From: Glaciecola sp965660815
Lineage (GTDB): Bacteria > Pseudomonadota > Gammaproteobacteria > Enterobacterales > Alteromonadaceae
Assembly (NCBI GenBank): GCA_965660815.1
Contig: CBFIBG010000018.1
Coordinates: forward strand, 1 to 57,757
Direction of reading: 5' to 3'
DNA: 57,757 nt
This document shows, in pieces, positions 44,322-52,554 of the stretch (positions within the stretch are counted from its first letter, which is position 1; each line of letters starts with the position of its first letter). The position numbers and the translations under genes are program-made. The notes beneath the pieces were generated by a model. The model searched no databases, had not been told where the DNA came from, and was given only the letters and a program-made list of their open reading frames with translations.

Positions 44322-44546
44322 TTACTTTGTAAGTGCAATAAACCCTTGTTCATGCAACTGGGACAAAACGTGGCGTTTTTCTTCATCTAATTCACTCGGG
44401 TTGTTGAGCCATTCATAAAACTCACTCAAAGGAACGTTTACCGATGATATTACCGTACTTAAAGTGTTAAAAAAAGTGACACCCGATTGATCAGAAAAGG
44501 GATGCATAAGCATCCCCTTAGAAATGTAGTATTTGCTATTTTCCAT
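44322..44546 (-). CDS. PqqD-like small protein of the HPr-rel-A system
   Basis: 74 residues with the winged-helix length and spacing of PqqD: an aromatic strand near the N-terminus (GVTFFNTLSTVI), and a C-terminal helix ending QLHEQGFI. PqqD-type domains bind leader peptides or peptide substrates for modifying enzymes. The ATG shares one base with the stop of the Tat-signal protein gene (TAATG), tying its translation to that gene. Confidence 0.8.
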   Translation of the reverse strand: MENSKYYISKGMLMHPFSDQSGVTFFNTLSTVISSVNVPLSEFYEWLNNPSELDEEKRHVLSQLHEQGFIALTK

Positions 44547-45106
44547 TAACCTGTGTGGTTAAGCACGTGAAGCAACTGAGCAGTATAAGTAGCGTTGTTT
44601 CCATTGTAGCTGCTGTATAGATACCTTGCGAGTTGTTGAACTGAAGCGAAGGGCTTGCCTGGACCAATCACAGGATAATGAATGCCAAAACTGCCATCAC
44701 GATAAGCATTCATTGTAACGGCTATCATTAGCCAGTTTATCTCGTTTTTACCTTTATATTTGCCTTTGCTAAACATATCGCCTAAGGCTGCATTTTCTGC
44801 GTTAAATTGACCGTTGTTTTGAAAGGGCATGCCACCAAACAACGTCTGAAAATCTACGTTTTGATAGATACCTAAATACCCAGGGTTGTCAGCCCAGAAT
44901 GACACTGGTCGCAGCGATACCGGAGTAGTGCCGCCAAAATCTGAACCATGTCCAGACGCTACAATACTGTTTGTTAACCCTGTTGCCCAGACAGATTTAG
45001 CTGGAATCGTTGATATTAAGGCTCCCGCACTGGCCTTTGCTAAAAACTTTCGGCGACCTGTTGTTTTAACTTCCACGTTTGGGCTCTCTTTTTTATCTTG
45101 AATCAT
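44546..45106 (-). CDS. Tat-signal secreted protein of the HPr-rel-A module
   Basis: 186 residues, no cysteine. The N-terminus is a twin-arginine signal: T-G-R-R-K-F-L at 16-22, a hydrophobic alanine-rich stretch, and likely cleavage after S-V-W-A (41). The mature part is rich in Gly, Asn, Ser and aromatics. It includes VSLRPVSFWADNPGYLGIYQ and DFQTLFGGMPF, and later NWLMIAVTMNAYRDGSFG and LARYLYSSYNGN. I do not recognise a named family; the FW-x3-PG segment loosely recalls SPGYWKNH-type secreted proteins. It is first in the coupled run with the PqqD-like protein, kinase and nucleotidyltransferase, making it the natural candidate substrate. Confidence 0.8.
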   Translation of the reverse strand: MIQDKKESPNVEVKTTGRRKFLAKASAGALISTIPAKSVWATGLTNSIVASGHGSDFGGTTPVSLRPVSFWADNPGYLGIYQNVDFQTLFGGMPFQNNGQFNAENAALGDMFSKGKYKGKNEINWLMIAVTMNAYRDGSFGIHYPVIGPGKPFASVQQLARYLYSSYNGNNATYTAQLLHVLNHTG

Positions 45107-45198
45107 GAACTGTACTACCTAAGACTAATGTCACACAGAATCGTTAGCAAAACGCGTCGATACCCGTATTTAATATATTACCATTGCAAAGATAACAA

Positions 45199-45214
45199 AG
45201 CAATTTCTATTCCA
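45199..45214 (-). promoter_or_regulatory. Predicted sigma-54 promoter of the Tat-protein/HPr-rel-A unit
   Basis: On the minus strand TGGAATAGAAATTGCT matches the -24/-12 pattern TGGCAC-N5-TTGCW. GG and GC are exactly 10 bases apart, with TTGCT complete; the CAC part of the -24 box is poorer. It lies 93 bp before the Tat-protein ATG. Sigma-54 control by PrsR-type activators is known for PEP-CTERM/exosortase-linked loci. Confidence 0.6.
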
Positions 45215-45282
45215 CTCTATAATAATATGATTTCATTAAACTTTTTTTTGAATGCAACTTTAGTTGGAAAAAATGCTGACAC

Positions 45283-46140
45283 TCACAATTTAATGTTATT
45301 TTTTATCGCCAAATCTCTCAAGTGTTTTATCGGAATCGCATAGCTAATCCCACTAGGATTGCTAAGCGCTGCTTCTTTACCTTGCGACACAAACACTTTA
45401 TTTAAGACCGCAATAACCTCACCGTTTGCTTTATTATAGATCGGACTGCCGCTATTGCCAGGAAAAGCAGTTATATCTAATTGATAAATCATAAAAGGTT
45501 CTTTCAACCTCTTTAACATTTGCACTGTCAATTCATCCGCATTACTCGCTGGGTTTATATCTGGAGCCAGAGTTGCCACCACGCCGGTATGAGTCGCGGG
45601 ATAAAGGCCTAAAATAGCGCCTAAAGGGAAACCCGTCATGGCTATTCCAGTGCCACTATCGACGTAATTATCACCCGCCAGTTTAAGTGCCGGTAAAGTA
45701 TCTGCAATGGATAAAATAGCCAAATCGTGCACAGGATCGATGTCTATAATTTCCATTTTGTGTGCTTTTGGTGTGCGGCCCTCCCCCGATAATGCAACAT
45801 AATGTTGAACAATATTGGGGGCTAAGTCTTTAGCAACAACATGGTAATTAGTTACCACGTATTTCCCATTGCCTACTACAAAACCTGAACCTCTTAATTT
45901 AGGCGCGTTTGCCTCTAGCGGTGTGAACAAAGCAATCCCTACAATAGAAGGCTTAATTTGTTTGACTAATTCAGGCAGCGAAGGATTCGAGGAGGCAAAA
46001 GACGCAGGTGAAAATAGCAAAGCAAGCACGGCTAATTTGGCATAGAGAGAAACCAACAGGCGTTTTACTACAAAGTGAGCACTAAAGTTAGGCTTGTCAG
46101 CACTGTTTATGATTAGAGACGTCGGTGATGTATTTCTCAT
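45283..46140 (-). CDS. Periplasmic trypsin-like serine protease (S1C-like, no PDZ)
   Basis: 285 residues. An unusually long positively charged N-terminus precedes a hydrophobic segment (about 30-48), then cleavage near S-F-A. Catalytic triad: His100 in TNYHVV, Asp139 in DPVHDLAIL, Ser230 in PGNSGSP. It ends just after the protease domain, so it lacks the PDZ domains of DegP/DegS. The start has GAGGA 6 bases upstream. It is 31 bp after the acyltransferase gene and 176 bp before the Tat-protein gene. Processing of an envelope protein is inferred, not shown. Confidence 0.87.
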   Translation of the reverse strand: MRNTSPTSLIINSADKPNFSAHFVVKRLLVSLYAKLAVLALLFSPASFASSNPSLPELVKQIKPSIVGIALFTPLEANAPKLRGSGFVVGNGKYVVTNYHVVAKDLAPNIVQHYVALSGEGRTPKAHKMEIIDIDPVHDLAILSIADTLPALKLAGDNYVDSGTGIAMTGFPLGAILGLYPATHTGVVATLAPDINPASNADELTVQMLKRLKEPFMIYQLDITAFPGNSGSPIYNKANGEVIAVLNKVFVSQGKEAALSNPSGISYAIPIKHLRDLAIKNNIKL

Positions 46141-46171
46141 TGATTATCCTCAGTGCCGCAGACTCAATCTT

Positions 46172-46753
46172 TTACGTGCGGCTTTTAATGATTTTAGCAG
46201 GGTTACCGCCCACTATTTGATTATCGGGCACGGATTTAATAACAACCGCGCCAGCGGCTATCACGCAGTTTTTACCAATGTCGGCCATAATTATTGCACC
46301 ATTGCCGATCCATGTGTTCTCGCCAATCGAAATCTTTGTGAATTGACCACCTTGATACTTTATGGGTGTATCTAAATCGTCTACGCAATGCTGTTTGTTG
46401 CCGCTGACAATATTGACCGCACTTCCAATTAGACAATCTCTACCTATTGAACAACTTCCGATGTTACCTTGAGGGCCAATATAGCAGCCCTCTCCCACGT
46501 CGGTATCGATTTGAGAGAAAATAGTGGCAAAACAAATGTAAGCGTCTGGTGCACATCGGTTTATGGTAAAACGATAAAAAGCAGACCTTAGGTAGACTCC
46601 GAGCTTCCCAGGAAAAATACTGATAAATTGACTGAAACTGGCAAAGCAGTCATTCTTGTTACCCACAAAGCTGAATAAAAAATACAGTGCTATAAAGGGC
46701 ATCATGGCGGCGGCGCATAGAAAAAAAACACACTTCTTTAAGGTACTTTTCAT
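46172..46753 (-). CDS. Left-handed beta-helix acyltransferase
   Basis: 193 residues from the ATG at 46753, which overlaps the upstream glycosyltransferase stop (ATGA). The N-terminal third has a hydrophobic segment (CVFFLCAAAMMPFIALYFLFSF). Hexapeptide repeats follow (I-G-P-Q-G-N, I-G-S-C-S-I-G, I-G-S-A-V-N-I, I-G-N-G-A-I-I) and the closing AAGAVVIKSVPDN, VGGNPAKII. It likely O-acetylates a sugar of the polysaccharide, with acetyl-CoA as donor; the exact acceptor is unknown. Confidence 0.85.
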   Translation of the reverse strand: MKSTLKKCVFFLCAAAMMPFIALYFLFSFVGNKNDCFASFSQFISIFPGKLGVYLRSAFYRFTINRCAPDAYICFATIFSQIDTDVGEGCYIGPQGNIGSCSIGRDCLIGSAVNIVSGNKQHCVDDLDTPIKYQGGQFTKISIGENTWIGNGAIIMADIGKNCVIAAGAVVIKSVPDNQIVGGNPAKIIKSRT

Positions 46754-47940
46754 AGTTTTTCTAATTGCCTTATTAAAGGTTGTAAAACTGATTCCCATGC
46801 GTAATGGTCGTTTATTCTAGTTAGAGCGTCGCTGCCGATTTGCCGTGCTTTGGTTTTATTTTGTGCAAGCTCAATGCAATTATCAGCAAATGACTCATTA
46901 TCGTCTGTAATAATGATATTTCTATCGTGCTCGCACAGTATCCCCTCTGCGCCTAAAGATGTTGACACCACCGGCAGCGCGCACGCCATAGCTTGTAAGA
47001 TTTTATTTTGCACTCCTCTGGCTATTTTAAAAGGAGCCACAAAAACGTGGGCATTATCAAAATAAGGTTTAATATCGTCTACAAAGCCCGTTACATTAAT
47101 ATTGCCGTGGCTATGTCCAAGCGCTTCAATGCTTTTGGTCGGATTCATCCCCGCAATGATAAAATGTGCGTTTGGCACTTCTGAAGATATCTGAGGCCAA
47201 CAGTGTTTCACAAACCACAACACGGCATCTACATTAGGTTTATAATCCATTACACCACTGAATAAAAAGTTAACTTGTTTTTCGGGTTTTTCTTGACTTG
47301 GATTAAACAGATTTTGGTCAATACCATTTCCTAAAATTTTGCAATTGAAGTCAAAATCAAATTTGTCTTCCAATAACAACTTTTCAGCGTTCGATATTAC
47401 ATACAACTCGTCAAATTGACTTAATGCGTAAGACTCAAGATTGGCTATTTTTTTTGACTCTCGACGATACACTAGTCTTTTCAATAGCTGACTTTCAGAG
47501 GCATATTGCGCCCATTTGTCCGAATCCACATCCATAAAATCCATCAGCTTCAACACGTTATTGGCTATTTCTGAATGCGTTACATAAGGAATTAAAGAGG
47601 ATGCCGTGAGTAAGATTGCATCTGCCCCTTTGGACTCTTGTTCGAAAATATGTGCCAGTTCTGCGTCAAAAAAATTCGCTTCACTGAATGATTGGTTTTT
47701 CAACAGCGCTGTAGATAGCCTGATCAGCTTATTAGACAATGCTGCCGTTTTGACATCAATGTTCAAACATTTAGAAAGTTGCTTGCCAAACGTTTCTTCT
47801 TGTTTTGATTCTACAGGGGCAATGACACAAATGTCATGTCCTAAGGTTGTTAATATTTCGAGTTGATGAAACGTCCGTAATTTTTCGCCTTTATTTGGAG
47901 GATATGGTATTCGGTGCGCAAGCACGACGAGACGAGCCAT
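46750..47940 (-). CDS. XrtA/PEP-CTERM-associated glycosyltransferase (TIGR03087 type)
   Basis: 396 residues, GT-B fold. The opening LAHRIPYPPNKGEKLRTFHQL and the middle MDFMDVDSDKWAQYA are distinctive for the family that accompanies exosortase A. The C-terminal nucleotide-sugar domain has VAPFKIARGVQNKILQAMACALPVVST. It adds a sugar during exopolysaccharide synthesis; donor unknown. First gene of the minus-strand run, divergent from the YdcF-like gene across a 295-bp gap. Confidence 0.88.
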   Translation of the reverse strand: MARLVVLAHRIPYPPNKGEKLRTFHQLEILTTLGHDICVIAPVESKQEETFGKQLSKCLNIDVKTAALSNKLIRLSTALLKNQSFSEANFFDAELAHIFEQESKGADAILLTASSLIPYVTHSEIANNVLKLMDFMDVDSDKWAQYASESQLLKRLVYRRESKKIANLESYALSQFDELYVISNAEKLLLEDKFDFDFNCKILGNGIDQNLFNPSQEKPEKQVNFLFSGVMDYKPNVDAVLWFVKHCWPQISSEVPNAHFIIAGMNPTKSIEALGHSHGNINVTGFVDDIKPYFDNAHVFVAPFKIARGVQNKILQAMACALPVVSTSLGAEGILCEHDRNIIITDDNESFADNCIELAQNKTKARQIGSDALTRINDHYAWESVLQPLIRQLEKL

Positions 47941-48060
47941 TCATTCATTCCTTTAGTTTAAAAGTGTATACGTGCATACTTATTTAATCACAAGTATCTT
48001 GATGAAACGTACTGCGTGAAAAACTGCCTACATTCACGCATTCAATGACGTTACCGATAT

Positions 48061-48090
48061 ATACTGATATAAAGGCAAGCCTATCAGTAT
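48061..48090. repeat. 9-bp perfect dyad in the divergent polysaccharide promoter region
   Basis: ATACTGATA (48061-48069) and TATCAGTAT (48082-48090) separated by 12 bases. It lies 120 bp before the minus-strand glycosyltransferase and 146 bp before the YdcF-like gene. It could be an operator or an mRNA leader hairpin. Confidence 0.5.
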
Positions 48091-48235
48091 AAGTGCATAA
48101 CTGCCAAAGTATAATAGACTTAAATAGTTATAGGCAATTGCACATATATTTAATTTTTCAATTATCGAGCATTGGCATTGTGATTATAAGACATAATGTC
48201 GTTTAACCCATGGCTAATAGACACACGAATACACT

Positions 48236-48991
48236 ATGATAGAGAACATCGCCCATATCTTGATATCACCTATCAACCAATTTTTATGTGGTCTAATACT
48301 CGGTATATGCTTATTGAAACTGACAAGCTTCAAAAAGTATGTAGGTCTGGGGATCATCGCATTGAGTTCACTTTGGATTTTGTTGTGCTCTCAGTACTTT
48401 TTCAGCTATTTATTAATAAAACCACTAGAACGCACCCATCCGCCAATAAAAGTTGAAGATCCTATTTGGCATGACGCGAGCGGAATTTGGGTGCTAGCTT
48501 GCTACCATTTTGAAGAAGTTGGCCTGCCTCGAGTAAGCCAGTTTAACGACTGTTCTGTGCAAAGACTTGTGCAAGCAGCGAATATGTATCGAGTGAAACC
48601 AATACCGATATATTTAACTGGTGCAGATTTCGTTGAATCCTCATCTAGGATGCACAGTGACGTTGCAGCTGAGTTCTTAAATGCTTTAGGCGTAGACTCA
48701 AAAGACATTATTATTTTACGCTCTGGTACCAATACGATGGAAGAAGCTCAGGCAATTGGGACACATGTTAAGCACGCTAAACTTGCCATTGTATCTTCTG
48801 CTACGCACGGCTCTAGAGTAACCGCCATAGCTGATAAGAAAAACATCGATAACGTATTCATTCCTGTGGACTATTGGGCGGTTGGAGAGCTTAAGTATAA
48901 GTTGAATTTTCCTGCAGCCCCTTCTCTTATTCGCGCAGAACGTGCGATGTATGAATATGCGGCTCTAATCAGAGACGCATTAAGTGAATAA
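48236..48991 (+). CDS. YdcF/ElyC-like DUF218 membrane protein
   Basis: 251 residues. Two N-terminal membrane segments (about 10-27 and 34-52) come first. A DUF218 domain follows, with WVLACYHFE at the first strand, PIPIYLTGADFVESSSRMHSDVAAEFL, GVDSKDII and the S-G-T-N-T-M-E-E-A motif. DUF218 proteins such as ElyC affect envelope glycan synthesis; the exact activity is unknown. First gene of the plus-strand run. Confidence 0.82.
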   Translation: MIENIAHILISPINQFLCGLILGICLLKLTSFKKYVGLGIIALSSLWILLCSQYFFSYLLIKPLERTHPPIKVEDPIWHDASGIWVLACYHFEEVGLPRVSQFNDCSVQRLVQAANMYRVKPIPIYLTGADFVESSSRMHSDVAAEFLNALGVDSKDIIILRSGTNTMEEAQAIGTHVKHAKLAIVSSATHGSRVTAIADKKNIDNVFIPVDYWAVGELKYKLNFPAAPSLIRAERAMYEYAALIRDALSE

Positions 48992-49104
48992 TTGCTATTG
49001 ATGATTTCAATCTGTATATCAAAGCGAAATAAAATAATGCTAAGATACCAAAATAAAGCACATCGCACACAACATCGAGTATCAAATTAAGGAATTGATG
49101 AACA

Positions 49105-50160
49105 GTGTCTAGAATGACAGTAACGGGAACTTTTAAATACAGTCGTGCAGACATAGACAACTTGTACTCGACGTTATTTCCCAACGACAGCGGTGATAAT
49201 TTTTTCCTGTCTCCCCTATGGCTTTGTGAATGGTTAGAGCAACTCACACAAAAACCAGAATTAATTACGTTTCAGCTGAACAATAAAGTGTGCGGCTTCG
49301 TGTTAGTCGGTTATCAAACTAGTCTATTGGGCCTAAAGGCCTTTGTTAATCAAATAGGAAATAAACTTTTTGATCAGGTGTGGATTGAATACAACGATGT
49401 TATATCGCCTCGAAATAAACAAGACTGCCGAGACGCCCTTCTCGCCTACTTATACAATCAAAAGAAAGCCTTCCAAGTGTGTATTTCCAATACATCTGAA
49501 GATAAATGGCAAAATGCTAATTGGAAAGAATGGTCTAGCGAGAATATAAAAGCCTATGAAACACGTTTAAAAGACAAGGCAATTATCGACAATTTTTCAA
49601 AAAATACTAAACGTCAAATTAGCCGCTCACTTAACTTTATAGAAAATGAATACGGCTCTTTGTCTATAGAGTGGCTAAATCGACATAATTTTGAAGACCA
49701 CCTCAAAGAAATTGGCAAACTACACATTGAACAGTGGGACAGTCACCCCTACGGAAGTGGTTTTACCAATCAACATTTTGTCGATTTTCATTCCAATATT
49801 ATAGGCAAAAGTATTGAAGATTATGCGCACATTGCCAAGTTCTCAGCAGGAAGTAACACTTTAGGATTTCTTTATTTTTTCAGTTTCTCAAATAGAATTT
49901 ATTTTTACCTATCCGCCATAAACTACTTAACCAGCAATAATAAATTCAAGCCAGGGCTAGTAATGCATGAAAAAGCAATGGAGCATTTTAAAACGCTGAA
50001 CTTCGAATATTATGATTTTTTGGCGGGTGAAGCCCGTTATAAATCGTCTCTATGTTCCCAAGAATATGAGCTCTACAATAAAATTTTATACGCAAACAAA
50101 ATTCAAAACACCCCTGTAAAGTGGTTAGTGGATGTTAAAAGGCGCATGTTTAATAAGTGA
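49105..50160 (+). CDS. FemAB/BioF2-like GNAT acyltransferase
   Basis: 351 residues, no signal. The C-terminal half is Acetyltransf_6-like: FSKNTKRQISRSLNF, a long central domain, and KPGLVMHEKAMEHFKTLNFEYYDFLAGEARYKSSLC at the end. Such proteins acylate sugars or aminoacylate glycans. The start may be GTG at 49105 or ATG at 49114; neither has a strong ribosome site. It lies 113 bp after the DUF218 gene. A second, better-typed FemAB protein is at 53553. Confidence 0.75.
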   Translation: MSRMTVTGTFKYSRADIDNLYSTLFPNDSGDNFFLSPLWLCEWLEQLTQKPELITFQLNNKVCGFVLVGYQTSLLGLKAFVNQIGNKLFDQVWIEYNDVISPRNKQDCRDALLAYLYNQKKAFQVCISNTSEDKWQNANWKEWSSENIKAYETRLKDKAIIDNFSKNTKRQISRSLNFIENEYGSLSIEWLNRHNFEDHLKEIGKLHIEQWDSHPYGSGFTNQHFVDFHSNIIGKSIEDYAHIAKFSAGSNTLGFLYFFSFSNRIYFYLSAINYLTSNNKFKPGLVMHEKAMEHFKTLNFEYYDFLAGEARYKSSLCSQEYELYNKILYANKIQNTPVKWLVDVKRRMFNK

Positions 50161-50257
50161 AGTTTGCACCTAAGAGGCACTTACTTATACATGAAGTTTG
50201 AACCCAAGTGACATTCACATACCAAGTCACGTTTGCCCCCACGAGACGCTTCGAGAG
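50159..50257 (+). repeat. Three degenerate ~33-bp tandem repeats
   Basis: Units at 50159-50192, 50193-50225 and 50226-50257. The shared core is approximately GTTTGMACCYAAGWGRCAYT, strong between units one and two and weaker in unit three. They begin at the stop codon of the acyltransferase gene. Role unknown. Confidence 0.5.
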
Positions 50258-50460
50258 AAGGCCTGCGCTTTTACTCATATTAATGTATTAAAGGTTAATG
50301 AGTTTTGTTATTATTTCAAACTAATGGCACGTTCTCGTTAAGCACGTTTTATTTTTGTAGTTCTGTATCTAAGACTTAAATTGTAAAATTGGCGTAATTA
50401 TTACAATGATAACCCAAGCTAGTTTTGACCTCATGCACATCTATGGATAATGGTTAATTA
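50161..50460. other. 300-bp gene-free stretch before the second glycosyltransferase block
   Basis: It holds the three tandem repeats (to 50257) and then AT-rich DNA that probably contains the promoter of the 50461-57616 gene run. No ORF above background; a poor sigma-54-like match at 50390-50404 lacks the essential GC. Confidence 0.45.
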
Positions 50461-51417
50461 ATGATATCAGTAAGTTTTATTATCCCCCATATGGGTCGAG
50501 AAGAGTTGCTTATAAAGACACTTGAATCAATTGCACAACTTGAACAATCTAAATTTACGATACAAACGGTCATTGTGAGTAAAAATGAAGATATCAGTGC
50601 TCAACTGTCCGACTTCTCCAATACGACAAACACTAAATTTATCCAAGTCCCCTTGGATATAACTATCTCAGATCAACGAAACATTGGCGTTGAAAACACT
50701 AGCTCAGAATTTCTAGCCTTTATTGATGCGGATATTGCACTATCCACAAATTGGCTGAACGTGATGTTTGATGAGCTTGATCAATCCGACCGAGTCCTCA
50801 TTAGTGCCATCCAGAAACCTAGCCAAAACCCAACGCAACTTGAGCTAGTAAGAGTGACGCTTAGCAATTTAAGTATTGATTGCAATATGGAATTCTTACC
50901 CGGTAGAAACTTGTTTTTGAGCCGTCACACTTTTGAGCAATCTGGGGGGTTTCCAAGCCATTTGGTAACATGTGAGGATTACGTGTTTACCCAGAATGTC
51001 GGTAAGCTTGGTAGCTTGTATTATACAAGTCGCGCGGAGTATATTCATCTTGGTGAAGACAAGGAATATTGGTCAATGGCACGCAAAGAAGTATGGCGCG
51101 GCCAATCTAATCTAGCCTCAATAAAGGGTCGAGAGGTCCCGCTCTCAGAATACCCCAGCTTTTTCGCACCTCCGCTTTTTACGTTTGCCATTATTGGCGG
51201 TTTATTTGCTTATTTATTAGGTTGGGATGTCATTTTAGGATTAGCGATATTTGGTGGGGCGTCTTTGTTGACTATTTATTCATACAGGTTATACAAAAAG
51301 CGACACAAGTATCTCAAGTTATTACCGATAATATATTTCTACTGCTTATACTTTCCAGCCAGAACCATTGGTACGATACTGGGCGCAAAAACCACTTTTA
51401 AAACGGGCGATTATTGA
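50461..51417 (+). CDS. Family 2 glycosyltransferase with C-terminal membrane segments
   Basis: 318 residues. The GT-A fold starts VSFIIPHMGREELL; the metal-binding D-A-D is at residues 89-91 (FIDADIAL), and GGFPSHLVTCEDYVF carries the acceptor-side ED. Two or three membrane segments (about 240-310) anchor it to the inner membrane. It adds a sugar during polysaccharide assembly. Confidence 0.88.
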   Translation: MISVSFIIPHMGREELLIKTLESIAQLEQSKFTIQTVIVSKNEDISAQLSDFSNTTNTKFIQVPLDITISDQRNIGVENTSSEFLAFIDADIALSTNWLNVMFDELDQSDRVLISAIQKPSQNPTQLELVRVTLSNLSIDCNMEFLPGRNLFLSRHTFEQSGGFPSHLVTCEDYVFTQNVGKLGSLYYTSRAEYIHLGEDKEYWSMARKEVWRGQSNLASIKGREVPLSEYPSFFAPPLFTFAIIGGLFAYLLGWDVILGLAIFGGASLLTIYSYRLYKKRHKYLKLLPIIYFYCLYFPARTIGTILGAKTTFKTGDY

Positions 51418-51419
51418 GT

Positions 51420-52544
51420 ATGAAGAACAAGCCTTTGAAGGTACTACAATTCATTTGCTCTACTGGGTTCTATGGGGCAGAGCGATGGATATTGGCGCTG
51501 TGTAAAAATACTCAAAAACAGGATTGTGTATACAGTCTTGCGGTAACAGACGAACCTGAGTCAAAAAATCTCGAATTGGTTAATCAATTTTCAGAATTGT
51601 GTGGGGAAACAATTGCCCTACCCATGCGCAATAAGTTCGACCTGGGTGTCGTCAATAAGCTGGCTCAACATATTAAAACCGAAGGTATCGATATAATCCA
51701 TACACATGGCTATAAATCAGATATTATAGGGGTTCTAGCAGCTAAAAAAGCGAAAATACCTGTGGTTGTGACGCCTCACGGCTTTGAAAATGCAGACGAC
51801 TTTAAACTTAGACTATTCATAGGTCTTGGTAATTTTATGATGCGTTTTGCAACTAAGGTCGTCCCTTTATCGCCCGCATTGATGGACGAATGTAAAAAAC
51901 TAGGCGTTGCTAACACCAAGCTCGAATATATTCAAAATGGCGTCGATTTGAGTGAGGTGGAGTACGCCAGAGATAATATTCAGGCCGCCGAAAAGTCAAA
52001 ATTCAGAGTGGGCTTCATTGGACAAATGATAAGCCGAAAAAATATCAAAGATTTATTAGACGTATTTGCCCAACTTCATGAAACATTCGAAAACGTAGAA
52101 CTGGTCCTATTGGGCGATGGCGAAGACAGAAAAATGCTAGAAACTTACGCTCAAAGTCTGAATTGTAATGAAGATATTCATTTTTTAGGTTATCGAAATG
52201 ACCGTTTAGCATTTTTAAAAAGTTTTGATATTTTTGCGATGACCTCTACACTCGAAGGTATTCCCAGATGCCTCATGGAAGCATGTGCTATGGGGGTGCC
52301 TGTCGTATCTTACGATATCGATGGCGTTGACCAGTTGATCACCCATAAGGTAACAGGTTTATTGGCTCCGCTTGGCGACAAAGAAAAGTTATCTGAATTA
52401 TTTGTTGAGGTATATCAAAATCCAGAAAACGCGTTGGAATTAGGAAGAGCTGCGAATAGTTATGTCAATGAGCATTATTCTGGTAGTAGAATGGCAAGAG
52501 AATATCTCGCACTCTTTAATAGTTTGATTGAATCAAAAACATAG
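51420..52544 (+). CDS. Family 4 glycosyltransferase
   Basis: About 374 residues, retaining GT-B type. N-terminal GFYGAERW acceptor loop, IIHTHGYKSDIIG, and VVVTPHGFENADD. The C-terminal donor site has GFIGQMISRKNIKDLL, LLGDGEDRKML, and STLEGIPRCLMEACAMGVPVV with the E-x7-E pattern. The start is ATG at 51420; TTG at 51414 would overlap the preceding stop. Confidence 0.9.
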   Translation: MKNKPLKVLQFICSTGFYGAERWILALCKNTQKQDCVYSLAVTDEPESKNLELVNQFSELCGETIALPMRNKFDLGVVNKLAQHIKTEGIDIIHTHGYKSDIIGVLAAKKAKIPVVVTPHGFENADDFKLRLFIGLGNFMMRFATKVVPLSPALMDECKKLGVANTKLEYIQNGVDLSEVEYARDNIQAAEKSKFRVGFIGQMISRKNIKDLLDVFAQLHETFENVELVLLGDGEDRKMLETYAQSLNCNEDIHFLGYRNDRLAFLKSFDIFAMTSTLEGIPRCLMEACAMGVPVVSYDIDGVDQLITHKVTGLLAPLGDKEKLSELFVEVYQNPENALELGRAANSYVNEHYSGSRMAREYLALFNSLIESKT

Positions 52545-52554
52545 GGAAGTGTTA

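Noticed and set aside
45283..46140. Possible PEP-CTERM tail on the protease or the Tat protein
   Set aside because: Neither ends in a PEP motif plus hydrophobic helix plus basic residues.
50390..50404. Sigma-54-like sequence TGGCGTAATTATTAC
   Set aside because: The -12 element has AC instead of the nearly invariant GC.
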